A stretch of 64,000 bases of DNA, taken from positions 36,219 to 100,218 of the forward strand of contig JAIQES010000021.1 of assembly GCA_020073705.1 (NCBI GenBank), written 5' to 3'. Of the stretch, positions 9,874-20,241 are shown piece after piece. This DNA comes from Terriglobia bacterium (lineage in GTDB: Bacteria > Acidobacteriota > Terriglobia > Acidiferrales > UBA7541). Under the pieces are notes generated by a model, which ran no database searches, had not been told where the DNA came from, and saw only the letters and a list, made by a program, of their open reading frames with translations. A program made the translations under genes and the position numbers. The stretch's first letter is position 1. Every line of letters begins with the position of its first letter.

Positions 9874-11358
9874 TCAGTCCTCCCCCGTCCGGAGACCTCT
9901 CTGCTGCTCGATGTCTTCCTGTTCAATGTGCTGCATCATGTCCTTACGATGCAAGAAGTAGGTTTCCAAACTATGCGTCAGCCGCAATGGCACCGCGACA
10001 AATTGATTGTGCGCCATCTCGCGCCACGAAATCTCCCCGCGCGCGGGAACCATGTGTGTGCCCCATTGTAAAATGAATCCTACATTCCATAGGGCAAAAA
10101 GTCCTAGCAAAGCAGCTTGTGTAACATAGGCAGCTCTCAAGGAGCGGAAAAACTTACTCATTCGCTCCAGGAATAGCGCCAGCCCGAGGACGAAAATTGG
10201 CGTCACAGAAATAAAGAAACGATTCCCGAACGAGGATAAACCATCCCAGTAGGGATAACACGAGATGACATAGTAGAAGGCCACGGCTCCTAGCGCACAA
10301 GATGCCTTGACTGTCTTCGCGCGGGTGGAAGGCAGGAACAACCCCAGGAGGGCAATGCCCAGTAGAGGAGTCCAGCTTAGCAAGCCGTGATCAGAGGAGA
10401 AGAGAACTGAAAAGCGATGGGGAGCGCGCCAATCCCACGGCAGCATTGAATAGGAACCGAACCGAAACATTCCGCCAAAGATGATGCGACGCGTAATTAG
10501 CGTCGGCAAAACTGTAATACACAAAGTCACCAAAAAAAAAACGTTCCCGGAGAACTGGCGCAGAGCTGCCGCTTTGTCCTTCCACCGCAGGACTCTAATG
10601 TAGCTCTGGATCGCTTCTACCAACGGGACGAGGAGGAACACGCCATTCACAAAGTAGACATCGAGCATCAAGCCCGAAATCAGGCCCAGCAGAAGCCATT
10701 GCCCCAACGTGCGGTCCGGGCGAGTCAGGTCCCAATACCAGAGAAATAACGCGACGGTGAAAGCAGAATGCGCATGCGACCAAAAGGGATTGAAGTACAT
10801 ATAAACTGGCAAGGAACTGGCCACCCAGACGCCGAGTGTGGCCATCAACGCCCACCCGGCATCGGTATACTTGCGAGCTAACGAGTAGCAAAGCAAAAGC
10901 CCACAAAAACCATACACGGCTGTGCCGACCGCCGCAGTGCCCCGGTAAGGAAGTGAAAAACCATCTGCGGGGATATTCCCGCCAAACCGATCCACAATTA
11001 GAACTGTCGCATGAGCAAGCAGCATGAACGGAGCCCAAAGCATTGCAGGCCCCACACTGAACAAATTGCTCACATACCCAACTCTGGTGTATTGATCCGG
11101 AAGGAGATTACCGTCTGGAGTCAACCGCGATTGCGAGAATCTAAGATTCGCGTTGCGCCAATCCATTTCAAATCGCAAGTTGTGCTGGATTAAAGGGGCT
11201 CGTGCGTAAGCATAATATCCCACGCCATCGCCATGCACCAAGGGATTGACAAACGGCAACGTCATGAGAAATACAGCAGTCAGGATGAGTAGATGGGACC
11301 GAATCCGGGCATCGGGCGCACCGCCCGTTCCTTCCGTGCCTGGCACAGTTGCCGACAT
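9874..11358 (-). CDS. Multi-pass membrane protein, glycosyltransferase-C-like
   Basis: Long hydrophobic ORF in the polysaccharide locus (FLMTLPFVNPLVHGDGVGYYAYARAPLI). Confidence 0.6.
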   Translation of the reverse strand: MSATVPGTEGTGGAPDARIRSHLLILTAVFLMTLPFVNPLVHGDGVGYYAYARAPLIQHNLRFEMDWRNANLRFSQSRLTPDGNLLPDQYTRVGYVSNLFSVGPAMLWAPFMLLAHATVLIVDRFGGNIPADGFSLPYRGTAAVGTAVYGFCGLLLCYSLARKYTDAGWALMATLGVWVASSLPVYMYFNPFWSHAHSAFTVALFLWYWDLTRPDRTLGQWLLLGLISGLMLDVYFVNGVFLLVPLVEAIQSYIRVLRWKDKAAALRQFSGNVFFLVTLCITVLPTLITRRIIFGGMFRFGSYSMLPWDWRAPHRFSVLFSSDHGLLSWTPLLGIALLGLFLPSTRAKTVKASCALGAVAFYYVISCYPYWDGLSSFGNRFFISVTPIFVLGLALFLERMSKFFRSLRAAYVTQAALLGLFALWNVGFILQWGTHMVPARGEISWREMAHNQFVAVPLRLTHSLETYFLHRKDMMQHIEQEDIEQQRGLRTGED

Positions 11359-11360
11359 GC

Positions 11361-12869
11361 TTAGCTCGCCGCCCCGCGAACAGCCGATTCTGGTCGGAAG
11401 GATTGTAAAGACACGTGGTCTGTTTCGAAACCCGGCTTTCTAAGCACGGCGATCAAAGAGAGGGGAGGAAATGGCAAGAATCTGTCTATCACCCGGAACA
11501 ACGGTGTCAAGAAGTTCAACGTTTTGATCTGCCACAAGCCGAAGGTCTTCCTTCGCAACAGGCGCCCGTTCAACCACCAGGCAGGAGAACCCGCGCGATT
11601 AAATGACAAAAGGGTTTCGACTTGAAATCCGGCCTGGGCGGCAAGTTCTGTGAATTGGGCTCGCGTATAGCGGCGCTGATGCCCCAGAACCTCATCGAGT
11701 GTGCCAAATAATTTCGGCCCGCAAGGCACAAGCACGATCGCGCGTCCGCTCTTCTCAAGAGCTTCCCAAATGTTTCGCAGCGCGCCAAGATCATTTGCCA
11801 GGTGCTCGACCACATTTAAACAGATGACAGTGTCAAATCTCTGTTCTGATGGATAGGAGTCATGCATCTCGCCGTCTGTGTAGCCCACGCGCAGATAAGG
11901 ATGATTGGGAATCAAGTTCTGCAGGTAGGTCAGATAAAGCGGGTTGATGTCGCTGGCCCAGTAGAGTTTGCGAGGAATCAACTGGAGGGTCAGGTTACCC
12001 GTTCCAGCGCCGATCTCGAGAACCCGCTCGCCGATGTATGGCCGAATCACGTCGGCCATCCATCGAGTGAAGCGCGGTGCGCGATTCAACCTTCCTAGAA
12101 TCTGGCTGCCATATTCGTCTTCGACATAGACATGGTCGGAGCATGCAAAGCGAACGATTGCGGCAAGGGCGCGAAAACCGTCCTTCAATCTTATCTTTTT
12201 CCCTTCCTGATAGGTTCGGCCAGAGTATCGAATCGGCACCTCAAAAATTCGTGCGCCACGCTTGGCGAGTTTGATGGTTATCTCAGGTTCAATTTCAAAA
12301 CCACGGCTTACGAGCGGAATGCTTTTCAGGAATGCAGTCCGCACCATCTTGTAACACGTCTCCATATCAGTCAGATTGAGATCTGAAACGATGTTGCTCA
12401 TCAGCGTAAGTAAACGGTTACCGATCTCATGTCGAAAGAAGAGTACGCGCCGGTACTCGCCCGCCAAGAAACGAGAGCCAAAAACGGCGTCGGCGTGCTC
12501 CTGGAAGAAGACGTTGGCCATCTTGATCAGATCCTGCGGATGATACTCCAGGTCCGCATCATGGATTACGGTCAACTCCGTGTCCGCATACACGAGCCCC
12601 GTGCGAATCGCAGCAGCCTTTCCGAGATTGGACTCATGGCGGAGGAAAACCCACTCGAGCTTCTCTGTCGGCGCGTCCGCGAGTGAATGCTTAAAGTTCT
12701 CCAGGGCCGCGGCTGTTTCATCGGTCGAGCCGTCATCTACCACAATCACCTTGACGCGGTCCAGAAACGGCGATTCGCCGAGTGAGCGGAGGCGAACAAT
12801 ACTGGGCACGACCAGATGTTGCTCGTTATAGACGGGAACAATAACCGAAAGTGTTGTGCTCGACTTCAT
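11361..12869 (-). CDS. Bifunctional glycosyltransferase family 2 / class I SAM methyltransferase
   Basis: N-term TLSVIVPVYNEQHLV...VVDDGSTDETAAAL; C-term GERVLEIGAGTGNLTLQLI...FDTVICLNVVEHL; start chosen at MKSSTTL. Confidence 0.85.
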   Translation of the reverse strand: MKSSTTLSVIVPVYNEQHLVVPSIVRLRSLGESPFLDRVKVIVVDDGSTDETAAALENFKHSLADAPTEKLEWVFLRHESNLGKAAAIRTGLVYADTELTVIHDADLEYHPQDLIKMANVFFQEHADAVFGSRFLAGEYRRVLFFRHEIGNRLLTLMSNIVSDLNLTDMETCYKMVRTAFLKSIPLVSRGFEIEPEITIKLAKRGARIFEVPIRYSGRTYQEGKKIRLKDGFRALAAIVRFACSDHVYVEDEYGSQILGRLNRAPRFTRWMADVIRPYIGERVLEIGAGTGNLTLQLIPRKLYWASDINPLYLTYLQNLIPNHPYLRVGYTDGEMHDSYPSEQRFDTVICLNVVEHLANDLGALRNIWEALEKSGRAIVLVPCGPKLFGTLDEVLGHQRRYTRAQFTELAAQAGFQVETLLSFNRAGSPAWWLNGRLLRRKTFGLWQIKTLNFLTPLFRVIDRFLPFPPLSLIAVLRKPGFETDHVSLQSFRPESAVRGAAS

Positions 12870-12930
12870 GAGCGAGTTGCGCGGTCTCTCTTCTTGGTCG
12901 AAAATGTTCGAGCCGCACACCACAGTTACT

Positions 12931-13935
12931 TCATGCTGAGGCGATGCCGACCGTCACATGCGTTGTGGCGGCGCGCTTGCCGCGAAGGTGGGATGCAACT
13001 CGATCCACGATTTCCGGCAACGTTGTCCTGGGACGGAAGCCGGTCAGCCGTTCCAGTTTGTCGAGACAAGGAACCCGCCGGAACATGTCCTCGAATCCGG
13101 GCTCATATGCCTCGTCATAGGGAATAAACTGGATGGGCGAAGAGCTGCCGGTCCGCTCCTTGACCATGTGAGCCAGGCCTTCGATCGTCACTTCGTGGTC
13201 GGTGCCCACATTAGTCACTTCGCCAACCGCCTTGTCGGTCGCAACCAGCCGGAGAATCGCTTCGACGGAATCTCGCACGTCGCAAAAGCAGCGCGACTGC
13301 CGGCCCGTGCCGTAGACCGTGATGGGCGCGCCTTCCAACGCCTGGCCCACAAAATTCGGCATGACCATCCCGTAACGCCCCGTTTGCCGCGGTCCCACCG
13401 TATTGAACAACCGTGCAATCACGACCGGCTGCTTCTTTTCCTTCCAGTAGGAGAGAGCCAGGAATTCATCCAGCGCCTTTGACGCGGCGTAACTCCAGCG
13501 GCCCTTGGTAGTCGGACCGAGCACCAGGTCGGCGTCTTCATGGAAAGGCACATTGATGTTCTTTCCATACACCTCGGAAGTCGAGGCGGTAAAGACAAGC
13601 TTACGTTTCCTGCAGGCGGCCTCGAGCACCATTTGTGTGCCGTTGACGTTGGTTTCGATTGTTCGCACCGGGCTTTCGACGATTAGCTTGACGCCGACCG
13701 CCGCAGCCAGGTGGAAAATGACGTCGGCCTCATCCACAAGCTCCGCCAGCAATTGCCGGTTTTCGAGAGGCTCAAGAAAATAGTGCATCCGGTCATACTT
13801 TTTGAGGTGGCGGATATTTTCCATACTGCCGGTCGAAAGATTGTCCATAAGCAGGACTTCGTCGCCACGCTCGAGCAGACGCTCGGCAAGATGCGAGCCC
13901 ACAAAACCTGCACCACCAGTAATTAAATAAACCAA
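12931..13935 (-). CDS. NAD-dependent epimerase/dehydratase (UDP-glucose 4-epimerase family)
   Basis: LVYLITGGAGFVGSHLAERLLERGDEVLLMDNLSTG; STSEVYGKN; YAASKALDEF; TTG start preceded by GGAGG. Confidence 0.82.
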   Translation of the reverse strand: MVYLITGGAGFVGSHLAERLLERGDEVLLMDNLSTGSMENIRHLKKYDRMHYFLEPLENRQLLAELVDEADVIFHLAAAVGVKLIVESPVRTIETNVNGTQMVLEAACRKRKLVFTASTSEVYGKNINVPFHEDADLVLGPTTKGRWSYAASKALDEFLALSYWKEKKQPVVIARLFNTVGPRQTGRYGMVMPNFVGQALEGAPITVYGTGRQSRCFCDVRDSVEAILRLVATDKAVGEVTNVGTDHEVTIEGLAHMVKERTGSSSPIQFIPYDEAYEPGFEDMFRRVPCLDKLERLTGFRPRTTLPEIVDRVASHLRGKRAATTHVTVGIASA

Positions 13936-13954
13936 ATCGGATCCTCCATGCAGC

Positions 13955-16279
13955 CTAGTCTTGGCCCAATTGAGACTCTGAATGCTCGGCTCGATGGGAC
14001 GACTTGCGCGACTTCTTGCCGTCTTCCTCCCGGCCATAACCTCCGTAGGAATAGGGATAATACCGATACGAGTAGTAGTAGTCGGGCGAACTGGCATCCA
14101 CGGCGTTCAGCACTACACCGAGCATGTGGCATTTCACGCCCCCCAAGAGATCCCGTGTGCGTGTAAACGCTTCCTTCGGCGTCTCGCCGCTGCGCACCAC
14201 CAGCAACACGCCGTCTACAACAACCGAAAGAATAACCGCATCCGTCGCAGCCATAATCGGCGGAGAGTCAATCACGACAAACTTGTACCGGGAACGGAGA
14301 TCGGCGATGAGTTCCATCAGCCTGTGCGAAGACAATAAGTCAGCTGGATTGGGCGGAATAGGCCCGGTCGGAATCGCCGCGAGGTTCGTGATCGCCGGGT
14401 GTGGCACGGTGATCAGATCCAGCGAAGATACGCCAGCCAGATAGGAACTCAAACCGGCGTGTTTGCCGTCAACAAGACTCAGCGCCCGGTTAATTCCGGG
14501 TTTCCGCAGGTCGGCGTCAACCAGCAGCGTCTTGTCACCAAGTTGCGCGAGCGTAACTGCCAGGTTTACTGCTGCGGTCGTTTTCCCTTCACGCGGCAAC
14601 GCGCTGGTCATCAGAATGACCTGCGGAGGATGATCGGCCTGCGACAGCAGCAAAGACGTCCGCAGCGCGCGAAACGCTTCCGACATCTGCGATTGCGGCA
14701 TGTTATGCGACATCAGCTCCGCCCGGCCTTCCTTACCGGCGATTACCGGGGACTTCAACAATTTCGATAATCGCCCGCCGCGTTTCCCATTGGCGCTGGA
14801 AAGGGCCGGCACAACCGCCAGCGTTGGCAGCCGGGCCATCGTTTCGATGTCGTCCGGCGTCTTCACGGTGTTGTCCATATACTCGCGCAGAAGCGCCAGA
14901 CCGATCCCACCGATCAGCCCGACCAGGATGCTCAGCATGATGTTTCTCGTCTTGTTCGGACGCGAAGGCCCGGTCGGAATCAGCGCAGGGTCAACCACTC
15001 GAATATTCGAAGAACGCAAACCCGCGGTAATACCCGCTTCCTTCAGTTTCTGAAGCATCCCGTCGTACAACTGCTTGTTCGCCTCGGCTTCGTGTCTCAG
15101 GATGTTGTACTGCACCAGCTTCTCGGCCATCTGGTTGGTTTCCGTCTTCTGCTGGTCCAGCGCCTGTTGCAGCAGAAGTTCCCGCTGCCGTGAGCCGCGA
15201 TACTGCGCTTCCATCTGGTTGGCGATATTCGTCTTCTCACGCACAACCAGTTGATCGAGATCCTTCAACTGCGCCTGCAGCCGGACAACCTTGGGATACT
15301 TGGGGCCGTACTGGTTGACAGCGTCGGTGTACTGAGCGCTCAACGTGCTTTGCTGTTTGAGAATGTCTTGAATGACGGGACTTTCGCGAACGGCGGAGAT
15401 TGCATCATAATTCCCCGCTTGCGCGAGCTGATAAACCGCCTCTTTGTTGATCCGGTCCGTTTGCGCATCGGTCAGTTGCTTGTTTAGGTCTGCCAGCTTT
15501 TGCGAGCTAATATCGTTCTTCTCGTCGATCGTCCAGATTTGGTTTTCTCGTTCATAAGCAAGGCGCGCGTCTTCGGCGTTCTCCACCTTAATCTTCATTT
15601 CATTGAGCTGTCCGGCAAGCCAATTCGAAGCCTGCGTCGCGGCTTCGAAACGGCTTCGGAAATTCTGCTCGATGAAATTGTTAATATGGGCATTGACAAC
15701 GCGCGCGGCCAGACTCGGATTGGTGGCCTCGAATGTCACATCCAGCAGGCGGCTATTCGGCACCCGTTTGACGGCCAGGCCGCCGAGAAATGCGCCCAGG
15801 GCCGCAGGCCGCTGCAAGCTGGCATCACTTCCCGGCTCTGCGGGTTTTACCGGCTTTCCCGGGTGACCACCGAATTGCGGCAGTTGATCCAGACCCATGG
15901 ATTTAACGGTCAGCATCGCCAGAGTCTCGCTCTGGAGAATCTTGGACTGCGTCATGATGTAATCTTCCAAATCTTCATACATCTCGTCCGCATTCGAATC
16001 AGAGAAATGAATCGGGGCGCTCTCGCGGTCAATTTCAATTCTCGCCGTGGCTTCGTACACAGGCTGCATCCGGACAGTGGCGATCGTGACGATCGAAACG
16101 ATCGCCAGCAGGAAAAATAGAATCAGCCACTGATGCTTGCGCACTACGATCAAATAGTCGAGCAGGTGAGGCTCGCGCGGCATCAGGTCCATAGCCAGAA
16201 ACGGTGAACGGTTCTGGAGCGAATCTGAGGCGCCGCCGGTAGAGCGTTGACGCGGTGCTAAATTGTTTGTCTCATCCAT
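13955..16279 (-). CDS. Polysaccharide biosynthesis tyrosine autokinase (Wzc / BY-kinase)
   Basis: Wzz N-terminal region, TSALPREGKTTAAVNLAVTLAQ (Walker A), LLVDADLRKP (Walker A'), FVVIDSPP, C-terminal Tyr cluster YYYSYRYYPYSYGGYG. Confidence 0.93.
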   Translation of the reverse strand: MDETNNLAPRQRSTGGASDSLQNRSPFLAMDLMPREPHLLDYLIVVRKHQWLILFFLLAIVSIVTIATVRMQPVYEATARIEIDRESAPIHFSDSNADEMYEDLEDYIMTQSKILQSETLAMLTVKSMGLDQLPQFGGHPGKPVKPAEPGSDASLQRPAALGAFLGGLAVKRVPNSRLLDVTFEATNPSLAARVVNAHINNFIEQNFRSRFEAATQASNWLAGQLNEMKIKVENAEDARLAYERENQIWTIDEKNDISSQKLADLNKQLTDAQTDRINKEAVYQLAQAGNYDAISAVRESPVIQDILKQQSTLSAQYTDAVNQYGPKYPKVVRLQAQLKDLDQLVVREKTNIANQMEAQYRGSRQRELLLQQALDQQKTETNQMAEKLVQYNILRHEAEANKQLYDGMLQKLKEAGITAGLRSSNIRVVDPALIPTGPSRPNKTRNIMLSILVGLIGGIGLALLREYMDNTVKTPDDIETMARLPTLAVVPALSSANGKRGGRLSKLLKSPVIAGKEGRAELMSHNMPQSQMSEAFRALRTSLLLSQADHPPQVILMTSALPREGKTTAAVNLAVTLAQLGDKTLLVDADLRKPGINRALSLVDGKHAGLSSYLAGVSSLDLITVPHPAITNLAAIPTGPIPPNPADLLSSHRLMELIADLRSRYKFVVIDSPPIMAATDAVILSVVVDGVLLVVRSGETPKEAFTRTRDLLGGVKCHMLGVVLNAVDASSPDYYYSYRYYPYSYGGYGREEDGKKSRKSSHRAEHSESQLGQD

Positions 16280-16333
16280 AAGATCTTCGTTTGCTCCACG
16301 GCATCAAATCGAATTCGCACTCCTCGTGGCGGT

Positions 16334-17407
16334 CTATAACTTGCCCGCAGTGACCAGAGTAAGGCCGGTCGTGAGTCCAATAGCAACATTGCCAGCGCGG
16401 TTCAATGCCTTTTTCCCGGAACTGTCCGGAACAAAAAGAATGTCACTACCCTGCAACATCACGTCTTCGGTCTTGAGGTGCATGACTTTGCTTAAATTGA
16501 CTGGCACTTCATCCCGCTTGCCAGTGTCCGGATTCTTACGCAGGATGATCGCCTGTTTCATCTTGGCACTCCCGGTTGGTCCACCGGCCAAAGAAAGCAC
16601 CTTAAGGGTGGTCATGTGGTCACGGTCGTTCTGCATCACGAACCCACCCGGATGGTTCACCGCACCAACTACATAAATAATTCCGGCCCGCGGCACGGAA
16701 ATGACGTCACCACCTAGAACCGGAACATTAAATCGTGAATCACCCGACTCCAGCAGGTCCGTCAAACTAATCGAAAACGTTTGAGATTCACCGGAAGCAG
16801 TTCCCGCATGCGGGTCCCCTGCATCTGGTGATGACGAAGGAGGGCGTGTGATAATGACGGTAGTCCCGGCATCGTCTGCGACACCGCCCGCTTGAGAAAG
16901 CACTTGCAGCAGGGTCATTTGACGAACCGCCTGAATCACCATCGCGGACCTAACCGCTCCAATCACTGTAATCGGCTGGCTTCGTTGCTCCTTCAGCGAA
17001 ACAGTGACCTGTGGCGTCGATACCAATCCGTTGGTCTGCAGTAATTCGGCGAGCTTGTCCTGGAGTTGGAAAGTCGTCAGCCCGATGGCGCTCACCTTCA
17101 CGGGAATCAACGGCAGTGAAATGAAACCGGTCTCGTTAACGCGAACCTCCCGGGAGAGTTCGGGCACATCAAATACCTCGATGCCCAATAAATCGCCACT
17201 TCCAATAACGTAATCGCCTAGCTTGGCGGAATTGGCAAGCGCGAGTTGCGCAATACGATCGTTGACCTCCGCCTTAGCCCCGAGCTTTGGCGACGGTGGT
17301 ATTTGATTTTGAGAGAAGGCTGCTGGAGCTGCCAGCAGAAAAAAGATCGCCGCCCAGCTAGACAAACGCACTAGCGGGCAGTATACACCCTGCCGTTGTT
17401 GAGTCAT
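16334..17407 (-). CDS. Polysaccharide export outer-membrane protein (Wza-like, SLBB)
   Basis: YVIGSGDLLGIEVFDVPELSREVRVNETGFISLPLI...LSQAGGVADDAGTTVIITRP...IYVVGAVNHPGGF. Confidence 0.9.
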   Translation of the reverse strand: MTQQRQGVYCPLVRLSSWAAIFFLLAAPAAFSQNQIPPSPKLGAKAEVNDRIAQLALANSAKLGDYVIGSGDLLGIEVFDVPELSREVRVNETGFISLPLIPVKVSAIGLTTFQLQDKLAELLQTNGLVSTPQVTVSLKEQRSQPITVIGAVRSAMVIQAVRQMTLLQVLSQAGGVADDAGTTVIITRPPSSSPDAGDPHAGTASGESQTFSISLTDLLESGDSRFNVPVLGGDVISVPRAGIIYVVGAVNHPGGFVMQNDRDHMTTLKVLSLAGGPTGSAKMKQAIILRKNPDTGKRDEVPVNLSKVMHLKTEDVMLQGSDILFVPDSSGKKALNRAGNVAIGLTTGLTLVTAGKL

Positions 17408-17433
17408 CAGATAGATTCCCCCACGCGATAGCC

Positions 17434-17460
17434 ATTATACAGACACTTTTTTCGTGTCAA
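17434..17460 (-). promoter_or_regulatory. Sigma70-like promoter for the Wza/Wzc polysaccharide operon
   Basis: Minus strand TTGACA-15 nt-TATAAT, 27 nt upstream of the Wza start; both hexamers match consensus. Confidence 0.6.
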
Positions 17461-17554
17461 GCGTGTTTGTTCGAGGGAAAACAGAATGTTTCGCATCGGT
17501 ACACCGCGTTGAAACATCGTGTCAACGCCCTGGCCGTGCGAAACGTTAGGAGAT

Positions 17555-18790
17555 TCATCGCCTGCGCTCAGGGAGAGAAGATGGAGTCAAGGACGTCGCG
17601 AGCGCGGCCTGCAAGAGAAAAATCAGGGCGTTCGAGGGAATATGGAAATTGAAATCCACGGTTGCGTGTACAAGCAGGCCGAAACAAGCAACCAAGGCGC
17701 CGGCATGGTAGGCGAGGTTCGTCGCCTCTCGATCCACGGTAAGAGTCTTCCAGCCAGTCCAAAACAACAAGACCAGAAATGCCAACCCGCACAGCCCACC
17801 GATCACGCCTATCTCTGCCAGGGCCTCTGCGTAATCATTATGGCTGTGATTTACCACTAGGCCGTCATATATGGTCTCATAGAGAGGAAACACTTCCTGC
17901 AGCGTACCCAATCCAGTTCCTGCGATTGGGTGATCGAGGAAAATCCTCCAGGTCCCATGCAGCATTTCAACCCTGCGGCTTTCGCTGACCTCCAGGCTTT
18001 TGTAGCTGGCGAACCGCTCAAGCGCCCGGCCAATGCCCAGCCACGACACAAGCACTGCGGCCAGAATTACAACCAAGGCCGCCGCAGCCAATTCTTTTTT
18101 TTCTCTTCGCCGCAAAATGATCAAGATGGCAAGCAAGCCCATTTCAGCCAGAAAGCTCATGATGCCGCCCCGCGAAGCCGAAAGAAACAACGCCCCGATG
18201 GGAAGCAAAGTGAACAAAGTGACCAACGGCAACTGGTCGCGCCGTTCGGCTCTCAGAATCAGGATGGCAAGGCCCGGCGGGATCAACAATTCCATCAGGC
18301 CCGCGAAGTGATTTCGATTGACGTAAGGACCGAAAGGAATCCCGCCGTAGTGCAGTTCGCGCACCCAGTATAGTTTTCCGTTAAATGTGAAGTGCTGCAA
18401 AATGGCAAACAACGACACCCCAAATCCAAGAACAAGCAAGAACCAGACAAATCCATGCCAGTGCTCGCGTGTTCGATAGGATTGCACACAAAGAAAAAAC
18501 AGAGCTAGCAGTGCGGAATACTTGAGCAGCTCCATGCGAGTCAGGAACGGATAGACCGTGATACCCACTGCCAACTGCAGAGCCGCCACCCCCCACAGAC
18601 CGAAAAGCGGCCACAAGAGCGGATTCCAAACGATTTTGTACTCGCTGCCAATCGATGATCTCCATGCCCACACAAGCAGCAGTACGGCTGCGCCCGCTTC
18701 CAGCACCGCTTCCGACCAGGGCTCGACCGCACCGTGTGCAAGCACGGCGATGGTGACCAGCGCGCAGATGCCGATGCGTATCGCCTTCAT
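17555..18790 (-). CDS. O-antigen ligase family protein (Wzy_C-like)
   Basis: Multi-TM; ASRGGIMSFLAEMGLLA; GTGLGTLQEVFPLYETIYDGLVVNHSHNDYAEALAEIG. Confidence 0.85.
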   Translation of the reverse strand: MKAIRIGICALVTIAVLAHGAVEPWSEAVLEAGAAVLLLVWAWRSSIGSEYKIVWNPLLWPLFGLWGVAALQLAVGITVYPFLTRMELLKYSALLALFFLCVQSYRTREHWHGFVWFLLVLGFGVSLFAILQHFTFNGKLYWVRELHYGGIPFGPYVNRNHFAGLMELLIPPGLAILILRAERRDQLPLVTLFTLLPIGALFLSASRGGIMSFLAEMGLLAILIILRRREKKELAAAALVVILAAVLVSWLGIGRALERFASYKSLEVSESRRVEMLHGTWRIFLDHPIAGTGLGTLQEVFPLYETIYDGLVVNHSHNDYAEALAEIGVIGGLCGLAFLVLLFWTGWKTLTVDREATNLAYHAGALVACFGLLVHATVDFNFHIPSNALIFLLQAALATSLTPSSLPERRR

Positions 18791-20070
18791 CGTGATGATC
18801 CGGCGGGAAGAACAGCCACGTCGTCCACCCACACCGTGCCGTTGAGTCTGTTATCAAGGCGCGCGCTGGGCAGCCGCCGAAGCAGGATCTGAATCAGGTG
18901 CGTCTGCGGACCGGTCGTGAACTCGACCTCCTCCAGCGTCCATGGTTCGGTGCCCTTTTCATTTGGAGTCAGGACATCCAGATCCTGCGGCCGGCGCGGA
19001 TCGCGAATCTCAAACCTCATGCCGCTATCAGTCGAAATTTGATCCGTGCGGAGGAAACCTCGGAAGCGATACCGCGTGCCCGGCGCAACGAGCACTATTT
19101 GATAAAGATGCTCGTAGGAAAGATTCTGCGTCCCATCGAAAACGATCCGCGCCGAGCGTGTACCAGAGTGTTTTTCACTGGTGTCGAAATCGAAGTCGGC
19201 GCCTGGGATGTCCTGTTGACGCCAGCCGAAGCCGCCACCGGAAAGATCTCTCTCGAATCGCCCATCAAAGACCAGTGAACCTCCCTCCGATGCGGGCGAG
19301 GAAACTTTTTCGGCTGCCGTCGCCTCGCGCCAAACCGAACCGGCCTCTTCGAAGCGATCCTGATTGACCAGCATGTTGGTAAACGCAAACAGTTTCCTCC
19401 AGTCGATGGAGGGCTTTTGCGCGATCAGGTGATTCCACACGGCAAGAGCTGCCGTACCCTCTTGCGCCTGGACCAGAAAGGAGAGCGCCTCCCAATCTCC
19501 CGCGGGTGTGTTCGGCAAGACTTTATCGAGCAGCACACGCACGTCGGGATCGCTGTGCCAGGAACGCGACACCGCAAGAGGAAGCAGTTTTGGGTCCACC
19601 ACGACTGCCCGGTGAATTTCCGCATAGGCTTCCGGCAATCGCTGCTGCCGGAGAAGGAAATTCCCATACTTCCAGGAGACTTCCGCTGAAATCGGATAAT
19701 TCTCCTGGGCCGCGCGATAGTATTTTTCCGCCTCTATGTCGTTTCCGGACATCTCGAGCGCGCTCGCCAGATCGAGTTTGTAGAAAGCAGATCGGGGATT
19801 GAGTTGCACGGCACGCCGGTAATAGGAAATGGCCAGCGGGAGATCGGCATGGTCGAAATCAAGATGGCGGTAACGTCCCAGGCGGTACCAATTCTCCGCG
19901 TTTGCCGGTTCGATCTTGGAGGCGCGGGACCAATCGTCCGGTTTCGAAGATGCGCCGTAGTGGCTGGCCCGCTCGTGGTTCACGGCTGCATAGATAAGCC
20001 AGACCGCGACTGCCGTCGTGAGGGCAATCACAGCCCAACGCCGGGTGGGATTGGCGAATGGTTCAGGCAT
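18787..20070 (-). CDS. TPR-containing protein with C-terminal carbohydrate-binding-like domain
   Basis: TPR-like NWYRLGRYRHLDFDHADLPLAISYYRRAVQLNPRSAFYKLDLASALEMSGNDIEAEKYYRAA; ATGA overlap with the ligase gene. Confidence 0.65.
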   Translation of the reverse strand: MPEPFANPTRRWAVIALTTAVAVWLIYAAVNHERASHYGASSKPDDWSRASKIEPANAENWYRLGRYRHLDFDHADLPLAISYYRRAVQLNPRSAFYKLDLASALEMSGNDIEAEKYYRAAQENYPISAEVSWKYGNFLLRQQRLPEAYAEIHRAVVVDPKLLPLAVSRSWHSDPDVRVLLDKVLPNTPAGDWEALSFLVQAQEGTAALAVWNHLIAQKPSIDWRKLFAFTNMLVNQDRFEEAGSVWREATAAEKVSSPASEGGSLVFDGRFERDLSGGGFGWRQQDIPGADFDFDTSEKHSGTRSARIVFDGTQNLSYEHLYQIVLVAPGTRYRFRGFLRTDQISTDSGMRFEIRDPRRPQDLDVLTPNEKGTEPWTLEEVEFTTGPQTHLIQILLRRLPSARLDNRLNGTVWVDDVAVLPAGSSR

Positions 20071-20241
20071 CCGCAGGTAATCTGCTACGACTGCCTATCC
20101 GTACGCAACTGAAAAGCGGGAAAAACTGCCTCAGGTCGCGCATCCGGCAACAGGGGATGCAGGCGCGAGGAGAAGGAATCACTCGCCGCGGCTGATCGAA
20201 GACGGCATTTCCCAATCCGGCAGGTCATTTGGAGGCAAGAC

